Origin: DATJOQ01 sp050010455
GTDB taxonomy: Bacteria; Desulfobacterota; Binatia; Binatales; Binataceae
DNA: 35,235 nucleotides
NCBI GenBank assembly: GCA_050010455.1
Contig: JBEKLA010000014.1
Location: 1-35,235 of the forward strand
Direction of reading: 5' to 3'
Below the pieces are notes generated by a model. The model had not been told where the DNA came from and did not search any database. It worked only from the letters and a program-made list of their open reading frames with translations. The position numbers and the translations under genes were made by a program. Shown piece after piece: positions 16,047-24,007 of this stretch (position 1 is the stretch's first letter; the number at the start of each line of letters is the position of its first letter).

Positions 16047-16887
16047 TCCTCGGGGGTTTTGTTTTGGCCAGTGCTTCCAGAACGTCGTCCTTGGGCAGGC
16101 GATCAGGCCGCGTTTCGGGTTCCATGATCGAGCCAAACTTTTTCATCCTCGCCCTTTGCCGAATCATTCTTGACGCCTGGGTTCTCGCATGGCGCCCTAG
16201 TTTGGTTTCGACTGCCGCCAGGTCTGCCTCCGATAGGGCACCTCCACTTGAATCTATGATGTCGCTGAGAGTGTTGTTCACTTTGCCAAACTTGATCTCT
16301 TGTAATCGTAGATAAACACCGTCCTCGTCCCAGCGAATTCTTATTATGTCTCCAATCTGCGCGATGGTGGTGAGGTCCGTAACCAGATGTATTTCCCTTT
16401 TATTTGTCTGATTCTGTTCCCAAGCAATCGATAAAATCCTCCTCAATTCGTCTGGATCGGGTTGTCTTACATCTCTCTGGTACGCGAGATGGTGAGCCAT
16501 CCATACTTTCGGCAATAGAACCCAAAGTATGCCATCCATTAGGCGTCTGAGGATGGTTTGGCGATTTTCGACGGCTTCGAGTTCTTCGTGGGTTGCTTGC
16601 TGAGCCGGCTCTCTGTTCGAGCGTAGGCGTTTAGCTTGTTCCGATAGTTCACGGCGCTTGGCTTCAAGCTCGATAAACTGCATTCCGACCGCCCGCTGAG
16701 TCTGTGCGAAGGCAGAAAAGAGACCGTTTCGGAAATGTTCACGCGCATTGTGATTTACAAGATCGTCACCCAATTTGTAGCCAGCTGCTTCAAGGGTTCG
16801 AATCCCGCCGTCAAACGCAAATTCCAAAAGCGACTTTAATTGAGGCTCGAACGGCTCTAAGAGAGGGTGTTCAATCAACGGCTTCAT
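16006..16887 (-). CDS. Putative PD-(D/E)XK nuclease-like protein, N-terminal part of split gene
   Basis: A 293-residue frame. Residues about 60-100 are a charged helical region (LEAKRRELSEQAKRLRSNRE), then IHLVTDLTTIAQIGDIIRIR and, after a short turn, YLRLQEIKFGKVN. The order of GD followed about 15 residues later by ExK at the end of a strand fits motifs II and III of PD-(D/E)XK nucleases, and proteins with this VTDLTxxxxIGD...EIK pattern occur among uncharacterised defence-associated genes. This is inference from motif only. The C-terminal residues after the homopolymer (RNGNVFVETARTRG) are probably out-of-frame. ATG 16887 has no strong ribosome site. It lies in a small island with a toxin-antitoxin pair, 248 bp downstream of the antitoxin gene. 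Confidence 0.6.
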   Translation of the reverse strand: MKPLIEHPLLEPFEPQLKSLLEFAFDGGIRTLEAAGYKLGDDLVNHNAREHFRNGLFSAFAQTQRAVGMQFIELEAKRRELSEQAKRLRSNREPAQQATHEELEAVENRQTILRRLMDGILWVLLPKVWMAHHLAYQRDVRQPDPDELRRILSIAWEQNQTNKREIHLVTDLTTIAQIGDIIRIRWDEDGVYLRLQEIKFGKVNNTLSDIIDSSGGALSEADLAAVETKLGRHARTQASRMIRQRARMKKFGSIMEPETRPDRLPKDDVLEALAKTKPPRNGNVFVETARTRG

Positions 16888-17135
16888 TGACTTTGCGGCC
16901 TTTGCTGACGAACCAGCCAGCTATGCGGCGGCCTGATTGCCCCAAGCACTCCAGCCTTCACGCCGCCCACGGGCGAATAGTTCAAGCTTGGGCAGCGCCG
17001 GGTACATGCCATAAGGCGACCAAGCAGTTCTGACGGCGGGAGCCGGCACACTGTGACGGCGACAGGCGCCAACCCGAACCAAACGTCGTGCGGGCGGGCT
17101 CTACCCTGACCGCCCTGTTCAAACGCGACCGCCCT

Positions 17136-17429
17136 TTAATGCCTGTCCAGCGCGCGGCTGACCGCGTCCGGCTCGCGCGCAATCAGGGTCAACAGGACGC
17201 GCGCCGTCCTATCCGGCGTCCTGCGGTGTTGTTCCCAATCCTGCACGGCGTCGATGGCAAACCCAAATCGGCGGGAGAATTCCGATTGAGAGCATTTCAA
17301 TTTCTTCCTCAACGCCTTGACATCGACATCGTCCGGCACATGCGCAATGAAGCCATCGGTGATTTCACCCCGCGCAATCGCGCGAGCTTCCTTAGCCGCC
17401 TTGATAAGCCTGGTTCCAATCTTAGACAT
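17136..17429 (-). CDS. higA: HigA-type antitoxin, XRE-family helix-turn-helix
   Basis: A 97-residue protein. The first 38 residues are an N-terminal arm (AAKEARAIARGEITDGFIAH). Residues about 42-92 form an XRE helix-turn-helix: VKALRKKLKCSQSEFSRRFG followed by IDAVQDWEQHRRTPDRTARV. Its ATG overlaps the toxin stop by 8 bp, and the toxin-first order is that of higBA modules. The expected role is to bind and neutralise the partner toxin and, alone or as a complex, to repress the operon at the palindrome at 17785-17803. The name is by family and gene order, not by close homology. Confidence 0.85.
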   Translation of the reverse strand: MSKIGTRLIKAAKEARAIARGEITDGFIAHVPDDVDVKALRKKLKCSQSEFSRRFGFAIDAVQDWEQHRRTPDRTARVLLTLIAREPDAVSRALDRH

Positions 17430-17775
17430 GGCGCTTCGCTCCCTTCCTGTACTCCCGAACGATATCCCCCAAAATGCCCTTCAACTCGTTCCTTTCCGCC
17501 TTGGTCAGATTCGCCTTCTCTCCCTTCGAATAAGCCGCCAGGAGAAAGACCGGCACGTCTTTGCCGGAATAAAACGTAACCACACGATAGCCGCCGCTCT
17601 TTCCTTTGCCGCGACCGGCAACACGAACCTTGCGCGCGCCTCCGGTGCCGGCTATCTCGTCTCCAGCTTCCGGGTGGTTGGCGACCATCTCAACAATCGC
17701 GTTCCTCTCGCTTTCACCCAAACCGGCAGCTTTGACGTCAGCGAGATAGGACGATGTTTCGATGACAGTATGCAT
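17422..17775 (-). CDS. higB: RelE/HigB-2-type toxin
   Basis: A 117-residue protein matching the HigB-2 branch of the RelE/ParE superfamily. It has an N-terminal SSYLADVKAAGLGESERNAI, a mid-protein ARKVRVAGRGKGKSGGYRVV with the GGYRV strand typical of the family, then FYSGKDVPVFLLAAYSKGEK and NLTKAERNELKGIL. Members are ribosome-dependent mRNA interferases. Basic residues clustered around RKVRVAGRGKGK would contact RNA. ATG 17775 is preferred; the in-frame TTG at 17781 is just upstream. There is no ribosome site, and the -10-like TATAGC ends 7 nt before the ATG, so the mRNA may be leaderless. It is cotranscribed with the antitoxin through an 8-bp overlap. Confidence 0.85.
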   Translation of the reverse strand: MHTVIETSSYLADVKAAGLGESERNAIVEMVANHPEAGDEIAGTGGARKVRVAGRGKGKSGGYRVVTFYSGKDVPVFLLAAYSKGEKANLTKAERNELKGILGDIVREYRKGAKRHV

Positions 17776-17782
17776 ACTCAAC

Positions 17783-17809
17783 GCTATACGGCAATGCCGT
17801 ATAAGTCAA
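17783..17809 (-). promoter_or_regulatory. Perfect palindromic operator over the toxin-antitoxin promoter
   Basis: TATACGGCAATGCCGTATA at 17785-17803 is a 9+1+9 perfect inverted repeat, 9 bp before the toxin ATG. On the minus strand TTGACT (17804-17809) is a -35 candidate and TATAGC (17783-17788) a -10 candidate, separated by 15 bp, slightly short. The palindrome fills the spacer and reaches into the -10, so a bound antitoxin dimer would block RNA polymerase. This is the expected layout for toxin-antitoxin autoregulation. Confidence 0.7.
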
Positions 17810-17867
17810 GGGTTCTTTTTGTAAGAACTAGTGCTCACTTGCTGACGGAAGAAGTAACCCGGGACGA

Positions 17868-20800
17868 TCACCAGGTATCGATACAGGGGCGCTTCTTGCC
17901 GCGACGCGGCGCGGGCGGAGGTGACGAACGCAGCGCGGTCATGATCCATTTTCGCGATTCGAGCGGGTCGATCACCTCGTCGATCTCGAAGTTCGACGCC
18001 ATGTTCACCGCCTTGCCGATTTCATACATCCTGGCGACCATCTGATCGAACAGCGCCTTGCGCCTGGCGTGATCCTCTTCGGCGGCAAGCTCCTTGCGGA
18101 AGCCCAGCTTGACCGCCCCTTCGAGGCCCATCCCTCCGAACTCGCCGGTCGGCCATGAAACCGTGAACATCGGGGTTCTGAAGCTGCCGCCGGCCATCGC
18201 CTGAGCGCCGAGACCGTAGCCCTTGCGCAGCACGATCGTGAAGAACGGCACGCTCAGATTGGCGCCGGTCACGAACATCCGCGACACGTGGCGCACCAGC
18301 GCGGTCTTCTCGATTTCCGGCCCGACCATGATGCCGGGGGTGTCGCACAGGAAGAGCAGCGGGATGTCGAAGGCGTCGCACAGTTGCATGAAGCGGGCGG
18401 CCTTGTCCGCGCCGTCGCGGTCGATCGCGCCGGCGAGATGAATCGGATTGTTCGCGATCACGCCGAGCGGGCGTCCCTCGATCCGGATCAGCGCCGTCAC
18501 CATCCCGAGTCCGAAATTGCGGCGCAGCTCGAGCACGGAGCCACTGTCGGCTATCGTCTCTACCACCGTGTGCACGTCATAGATACGGAGCCGGTTTTCC
18601 GGAACGATCCCGCGCAGCAGCCGCTGGTCGGCGCATTCCCAATCGCTGACCGGTCCCTGAAAATAGGCCAGGTACTTTTTCGCCACCCGCACCGCTTCGG
18701 CTTCGTCGGCCACCGCGATATCGACGACGCCGTTGGGCGCCTGCACGTCGATCGGCCCGACCTCCTCGGGACGGAAGATGCCGAGCCCGCCGCCTTCGAT
18801 CATCGCCGGCCCGCCCATCCCGATATTGGAGTCGGCGGTGGCGATCACGACGTCGCAGCATCCGAGCAGCGCGGCGTTCCCGGCAAAACACTTGCCGGAG
18901 TTGATTCCGACCAGCGGCACCAGACCGCTCAATCGGCCCCAATAGTTGAAAGCGAGGCAGTCGAGGCCGGCGATCCACAGGCCGTCGGTATCGCCGGGCC
19001 GGCCTCCCCCGCCCTCGGTGAAGATCAGCACCGGCAATCGCGACTCACGCGCCAGCTCGAACATCTTGTCTTTCTTGCGATGGTTCTGTTCGCCCTGAGT
19101 GCCGGCCAGCACGGTGAAGTCGTACGCCATCACCACGCACTGCGCCCTTGAATCGGGAAACAGGCCGCCGTTGACCCGGCCGATTCCCGCGACCAGCCCG
19201 TCGGCCGGCGTGCGCTTGATCAGATCATCCAGCGAGCGGCGCCGCCGCTGCGCCGCGATTACCAGCGGTCCGTACTCGACGAAGCTGCCGGGGTCGCACA
19301 GATCTTCGACGTTCTCGCGCGCCGTGCGCTGGCCGGTCTTGCGGCGGCGCTCGACGGCGTCGGGCCGCGCCGCGTCGAGTCCGATCGCGTGGCGCTGATG
19401 CACTTCGACGAGATCCGGGCGCACGTAGTCCAGATCAATTTTCTGAGTCTCGACAGGAGCGGCGTCCTCGACCTCGGCCTCCTCGATAAACACCAGCGGA
19501 TGGCCTTCGAAGACGGCGTCGCCCGCGGCGACCCCGAATCCGCGCACCACGCCGCTGCGCTCGGCCCGGATGACGTGCTCCATCTTCATCGCCTCGAGGA
19601 CCAGGAGCTGCCGCCCGTGATGGACGGTCTCGCCCTCCTGCACGTCGATCGACACGACCGTGCCCTGCATCGGGGCCCGGACCGCAACCGTATTCTCCGG
19701 CCCCACGATATCGAAAGCCTGCGCGGCCGCAAGCGCGATCGATGGACTCGACGGCACCGACGACTTGCCGCGCTTGCCGTGTTCGAGCACCGCCAGCGGA
19801 TCGGTCGGGTCGATCCTGGCGCCGGCGAGAGTCGGCCGCGCCGCGTGATCGTGATCATAGAAAAGCCGGCGATGGGCCGCGGCCGGCGGCGCGATCAGTT
19901 CCGCGATATGATCCTCGACGAATCGGGTGTACACGCGATTGGCCACGAACTCCGGATGGCGCAGAAGGTTCTGCAAAAATCCGACGTTGGTGCGCACGCC
20001 CTCGATCCGGAACTCGCACAGCGCGCGATAGCTCTTGTTCACGACGTCAGCAAAGTCGGCTGACGGCGAATCGACGATAAGCTTGGCGAGCAGCGAATCG
20101 AATTTAGGGTTGGTCGTGTAGCCAGCGTAGGCGAACGAATCGACGCGCAGGCCCGGCCCCGACGGCACTTCGAACGCAGCGATCGTTCCGCCCGACGGTT
20201 TGGCGCGGCCGTCGGCGCCCATCGATTCCATGTTGATCCGCACCTGCATCGCGAATCCGCGCGGCTTCGGCACAGCGCCCCGCTCCAAACCAAGCTCCGC
20301 GAGCGATCTCCCGGCGGCAAGCTCGATTTGAAGCTTGACGAGATCGACTCCCGTCACCTCTTCGGTCACGGTATGCTCGACCTGCAATCGCGGATTCGCT
20401 TCGATAAACGCGAACGCAGCGCCTTCGTCCGAGTCCGCGGCCTCAACCAGAAATTCAAACGTGCCGACGTTGTCGAATCGCGCCGCTTCGGCGAGCCGGA
20501 GCGCCGCCGCCGTCAACCGATCGCGCAGGCCCGAGGCCAATCCCGGACTCGGCGCAATCTCGACCAGCTTCTGATTCTGCCGCTGGATAGTGCATTCGCG
20601 CTCCCACAGATGGCTGACCGCTCCGGAGGCGTCGCCGAGCACCTGCACCTCGATATGGCGCGCCCGCGCCATCAACTGTTCGACATACACGTCGCCGTTG
20701 CCGAAGGCCGCGCGCGCCTCCGACTGGCATCGTTTGTAGGCATCCTCGAGATCGTCGCGGCGATGCACCATCCGCATGCCGCGCCCGCCGCCTCCCGCCA

Positions 20801-21275
20801 CCGCCTTGATCATGATCGAAGCGCCGCGCCCCAACGACGAAAGAAACTTCGCGGCCTCATCGAGGCTGGTTGGACCCGACGTGCCTTTCATCAGCGGCAC
20901 CCGGCATCGCTCCGCCAGCGATCGCGCCTGCGCCTTGTCACCGAAAAGCTCGAGTATCTCGGGCCGCGGTCCCACAAACGCGATTCCTTCCTCGCGGCAA
21001 CGCTGAGCAAAGCCGGCATTCTCGCTTAGGAAGCCGTATCCGGGATGGACCGCGTCGCATCCGGTTTCTTTGGCGACCGCGATGATTTGCTCGATATCAA
21101 GGTAGGCGGCGGCGCCGGAGCCGCGGAGCGCGCGCGCCTCATCCGCTTTGCGCGCGTGCAGGGAATGCGCGTCGTCCTCGGAGAAAACGGCCACCGTGCG
21201 GATACTCATCTCGGCGGCAGCGCGCATCACGCGCACGGCTATCTCGCCCCGATTAGCAACCAGCAGGCTTTTCAT
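17868..21275 (-). CDS. Single-chain acyl-CoA carboxylase (biotin carboxylase-BCCP-carboxyltransferase)
   Basis: A 1135-residue fusion holding a whole biotin-dependent carboxylase. Residues 1-450 are biotin carboxylase (LLVANRGEIAVRVMRAAAEM, ATP-grasp GGGGRGMRMV, HLWERECTIQRQNQKLVE, EANPRLQVEHTVTE). About 535-610 is BCCP with LEAMKMEHV, the Lys being the biotin site near residue 563. From about 620 to the end is a carboxyltransferase of PccB/AccD type (RRKTGQRTARENVEDLCDPG, GRPGDTDG, CDTPGIMVGPE, RKGYGLGAQAMAGG). Such fusions are known for long-chain or broad-range acyl-CoA carboxylases. Substrate (acetyl-, propionyl- or longer acyl-CoA) cannot be fixed from sequence. No epsilon subunit is adjacent. 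ATG 21275 has no strong ribosome site but is the start of the conserved N-terminus. Confidence 0.92.
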   Translation of the reverse strand: MKSLLVANRGEIAVRVMRAAAEMSIRTVAVFSEDDAHSLHARKADEARALRGSGAAAYLDIEQIIAVAKETGCDAVHPGYGFLSENAGFAQRCREEGIAFVGPRPEILELFGDKAQARSLAERCRVPLMKGTSGPTSLDEAAKFLSSLGRGASIMIKAVAGGGGRGMRMVHRRDDLEDAYKRCQSEARAAFGNGDVYVEQLMARARHIEVQVLGDASGAVSHLWERECTIQRQNQKLVEIAPSPGLASGLRDRLTAAALRLAEAARFDNVGTFEFLVEAADSDEGAAFAFIEANPRLQVEHTVTEEVTGVDLVKLQIELAAGRSLAELGLERGAVPKPRGFAMQVRINMESMGADGRAKPSGGTIAAFEVPSGPGLRVDSFAYAGYTTNPKFDSLLAKLIVDSPSADFADVVNKSYRALCEFRIEGVRTNVGFLQNLLRHPEFVANRVYTRFVEDHIAELIAPPAAAHRRLFYDHDHAARPTLAGARIDPTDPLAVLEHGKRGKSSVPSSPSIALAAAQAFDIVGPENTVAVRAPMQGTVVSIDVQEGETVHHGRQLLVLEAMKMEHVIRAERSGVVRGFGVAAGDAVFEGHPLVFIEEAEVEDAAPVETQKIDLDYVRPDLVEVHQRHAIGLDAARPDAVERRRKTGQRTARENVEDLCDPGSFVEYGPLVIAAQRRRRSLDDLIKRTPADGLVAGIGRVNGGLFPDSRAQCVVMAYDFTVLAGTQGEQNHRKKDKMFELARESRLPVLIFTEGGGGRPGDTDGLWIAGLDCLAFNYWGRLSGLVPLVGINSGKCFAGNAALLGCCDVVIATADSNIGMGGPAMIEGGGLGIFRPEEVGPIDVQAPNGVVDIAVADEAEAVRVAKKYLAYFQGPVSDWECADQRLLRGIVPENRLRIYDVHTVVETIADSGSVLELRRNFGLGMVTALIRIEGRPLGVIANNPIHLAGAIDRDGADKAARFMQLCDAFDIPLLFLCDTPGIMVGPEIEKTALVRHVSRMFVTGANLSVPFFTIVLRKGYGLGAQAMAGGSFRTPMFTVSWPTGEFGGMGLEGAVKLGFRKELAAEEDHARRKALFDQMVARMYEIGKAVNMASNFEIDEVIDPLESRKWIMTALRSSPPPAPRRGKKRPCIDTW

Positions 21276-21451
21276 ATGCTGGCGCCAGGATATGTTGTCG
21301 CGTCGCTCGCAACCATCGCTACTTCCAGCTTCGACGTTAGGACTTCGGCCCCTGTCCGCGGTTATCGCAATAGCGAGCCGCGCCAGAGCCCTTCATGGAA
21401 TAGCAAGAATGGCAGCGATCGGACTAACGCTCGCCGACAAATGATACGAGG

Positions 21452-23740
21452 TTACGTCCTCGGGGCTTCAAACCACATCGTTGCGAGCGGCGGCAGAGTC
21501 AGCTCCAGCGAATGCGGCAGGCCGTGCCACGGCACTGGCTGCGCCGTCACCGCGCCCGCATTACCCAGGTTGCTGCCGCCGTACACCGCCGCGTCAGTGT
21601 TGAGGATTTCGCGATACAGTCCGGGCGCGGGAACGCCTACCCGGTAGCCTTTACGAACCACCGGCGAGAAATTGCACACGCATACGATCTTGCGGCCGCT
21701 CGACGGCGCGATACGGATGAAAGCGATCACGTTTTCGTCGGTGTTGTTGGCGTCAATCCATTGAAAGCCGGATGAGTCATGATCGGCTTCCCACAGTGCA
21801 GGTTCAGCGCGATAGATGCGGTTCAGATCGCGAACCAGGTCCTGCAGGCCGCGGTGGTCGGGCTCGGCAAGCAGATACCAGTCGAGGCTCTCGTCGTGAT
21901 TCCATTCCCGCCACTGGCCGAACTCGCCGCCCATGAACAGAACTTTCTTGCCCGCGCGCGCCCACATATAGCCGAACAGCGAGCGCAGGTTGGCGAATTT
22001 CTGCCATCGATCGCCGGGCATCTTGTCCAGCAACGAGCGCTTGCCGTGAACCACCTCGTCATGAGAGAGCGGCAGGATGAAGTTCTCGAACCACGCGTAA
22101 AGAAACCCGAACGTAAGATCGCGATGGTGGAAGCGGCGATAGATCGGCTCCTTGCTGAAGTAATCGAGCGTGTCGTGCATCCAGCCCATATCCCACTTGA
22201 AGCCGAAGCCCAGACCGCCGACGTAAACCGGCCGGCTGACGCCCGCCCACGCCGTCGATTCCTCCGCGATCATCATGACGCCACGATGGCGCGCGTAGAC
22301 CTGCTGGTTGAGGTCCTTGATAAAAGAGATCGCTTCAAGGTTTTCGTTCCCGCCGTAGATGTTCGGGATCCATTCGCCGTTGTCGCGCCCGTAGTCCAGG
22401 TAGAGCATCGAGGAGACCGCGTCGACGCGCAGCCCGTCGGCGTGAAACTCATCCAGCCAGTAGTGCGCACTGCCCAGCAGGAAGCTTCGCACCTCGTTGC
22501 GCCCAAAATTAAAGATGTAAGTCTTCCATTCGGGATGGTAGCCCTGGCGCGGATCGATATGCTCGAACAGCGCGGTTCCGTCGAAACGGCCGAGCGCGAA
22601 CTCATCGCTCGGAAAGTGCGCGGGAGCCCAATCCAGGATCACTCCAATGCCGCGCTGATGCAGGCGGTCGACGAGATAGCGAAAATCGTCCGGCGAGCCG
22701 TAGCGCGCGGTCGGAGCATAGTAGCCCGTAACCTCATACCCCCACGATCCGCCGAACGGATGCTCCATCACCGGCAGCAACTCGACGTGAGTGAAGCCGA
22801 GGTCCGACACGTAATCGGTAAGCCGCTCGGCGAGCTCGCGATAGGTCAGTGAACGAGGAGACTCATCGAGCGCTCGGCGCCACGAGCCGAGATGAACTTC
22901 GTAGATCGCAAGCGGACTGCGCAGCGGATCGCGGCTCGCCCGCGCCGCCATCCACTCCGCGTCGTTGAAACGATAGCTTGACTCGTAAACCTTCGACGCC
23001 GTGGCGGGCGGACATTCGGCGGCCACTGCGAACGGATCGCTCTTGAGTACGATGTGCCCGTCCCTGGTACGAATCTCGAACTTGTAATTCGTGCCCGCGG
23101 CGAGATCGGGAATGAACATTTCCCACACGCCCGAGCTGCCCAGCATCCGCATCATGTCGAGGCGTCCATCCCAGTGATTGAAGTCACCGACCACGCTGAC
23201 GCCGGCCGCGTTCGGCGCCCATAGCGCGAACGACACTCCGCGCACGCCGTCGACCTCGCGCACATGAGCACCGAACTTGTTCCAAATCTGCTCATGCTTT
23301 TGTTCGGCCCACAGATGGAGATCGAGGTCGCCGACCGTCGGCTGGAATGAGTACGGCTGCCGAATCGTGACGGTACCGCCGGGATAGTGGACCTCGATAC
23401 GGTATGGAAAAACCTCGCGCCGATCCGAAACCAGGATTTCGAACATCCCCCGCTCGGGCCTCTCTGCCATCGCGCGCGGCGGCTCGCCGTCGATCAGAAG
23501 CAGCGCCCGTTCCGCGCCCGGCCGATAGGTACGGACGATCACGCCGGCGTCGGTCGGATGCGCGCCAAGAATCGAGTGCGGATCCGAATGCCGCAGCGTC
23601 AGCAACCGCTTGATCTGCTCCCGCGGGATGCGCGAGACGGCAGCCGATCTGGGACTGCGCGGGACGATAATTCGCTCCTTCTGTTCGGTGGCCTTTATGC
23701 TTGCCGAGTCCGGTTGCGATTCAGGTTTGAGTGTCACCAT
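21452..23740 (-). CDS. glgB: 1,4-alpha-glucan branching enzyme
   Basis: A 762-residue GH13 enzyme that makes alpha-1,6 branches in glycogen. After an N-terminal extension of about 35 residues come the CBM48-type repeats (LTLRHSDPHSILGAHPTDAG; VSFALWAPNAAGVSVVGDFN), then the barrel with EVHLGSWRR, GVILDWAPAHFPSD, DGLRVDAVSSMLYLDYGR (nucleophile Asp near 438), MIAEESTAW (acid/base Glu near 491) and LPLSHDEVVHGKRSL. Length is typical of the two-N-domain form. An AGGA site lies 7 nt before ATG 23740. No other glycogen gene is in the window; the neighbouring carboxylase gene is 176 bp away and unrelated. Certain as a family call. Confidence 0.97.
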   Translation of the reverse strand: MVTLKPESQPDSASIKATEQKERIIVPRSPRSAAVSRIPREQIKRLLTLRHSDPHSILGAHPTDAGVIVRTYRPGAERALLLIDGEPPRAMAERPERGMFEILVSDRREVFPYRIEVHYPGGTVTIRQPYSFQPTVGDLDLHLWAEQKHEQIWNKFGAHVREVDGVRGVSFALWAPNAAGVSVVGDFNHWDGRLDMMRMLGSSGVWEMFIPDLAAGTNYKFEIRTRDGHIVLKSDPFAVAAECPPATASKVYESSYRFNDAEWMAARASRDPLRSPLAIYEVHLGSWRRALDESPRSLTYRELAERLTDYVSDLGFTHVELLPVMEHPFGGSWGYEVTGYYAPTARYGSPDDFRYLVDRLHQRGIGVILDWAPAHFPSDEFALGRFDGTALFEHIDPRQGYHPEWKTYIFNFGRNEVRSFLLGSAHYWLDEFHADGLRVDAVSSMLYLDYGRDNGEWIPNIYGGNENLEAISFIKDLNQQVYARHRGVMMIAEESTAWAGVSRPVYVGGLGFGFKWDMGWMHDTLDYFSKEPIYRRFHHRDLTFGFLYAWFENFILPLSHDEVVHGKRSLLDKMPGDRWQKFANLRSLFGYMWARAGKKVLFMGGEFGQWREWNHDESLDWYLLAEPDHRGLQDLVRDLNRIYRAEPALWEADHDSSGFQWIDANNTDENVIAFIRIAPSSGRKIVCVCNFSPVVRKGYRVGVPAPGLYREILNTDAAVYGGSNLGNAGAVTAQPVPWHGLPHSLELTLPPLATMWFEAPRT

Positions 23741-23816
23741 CGTTCAATCCTAGTAATTGTCCGAGCCGGTTCGCCTTCGAAATGATGACGAAGTCTTTGC
23801 CGTTATTAAAGAACCC

Positions 23817-23845
23817 GCGGGAGAGCGCGGAACCCGCTCTCCCGC
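23817..23845. repeat. Perfect 11-bp inverted repeat in a divergent intergenic region
   Basis: GCGGGAGAGCG (23817-23827) and CGCTCTCCCGC (23835-23845) pair perfectly around a 7-nt loop. It lies between glgB (minus) and the PPOX gene (plus), that is upstream of both, so it is not an end-of-gene terminator for either. It could be a regulatory stem, an attenuator or a stray palindromic element. Neither side carries a clear T-run. Confidence 0.65.
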
Positions 23846-24007
23846 CAAACGATTCGTGGCGGATGCTAGGAATTTAGTTTGCCCTGTCCTTTGGAATCTC
23901 TTAGTCTTTTAGACTTCGCGATCAGCATAGCCGTTCTTGCGGGTCATGCGCTGGAAATTCGCGCAGCGACCAATTGGCAAGCTCATAAGGCGCGAGGGAC
24001 ACCAACG

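Noticed and set aside
16884..17072. 62-codon minus-strand ORF between the antitoxin and nuclease-like genes
   Set aside because: No ribosome site and no recognisable domain. The 248-bp gap otherwise shows nothing clear.
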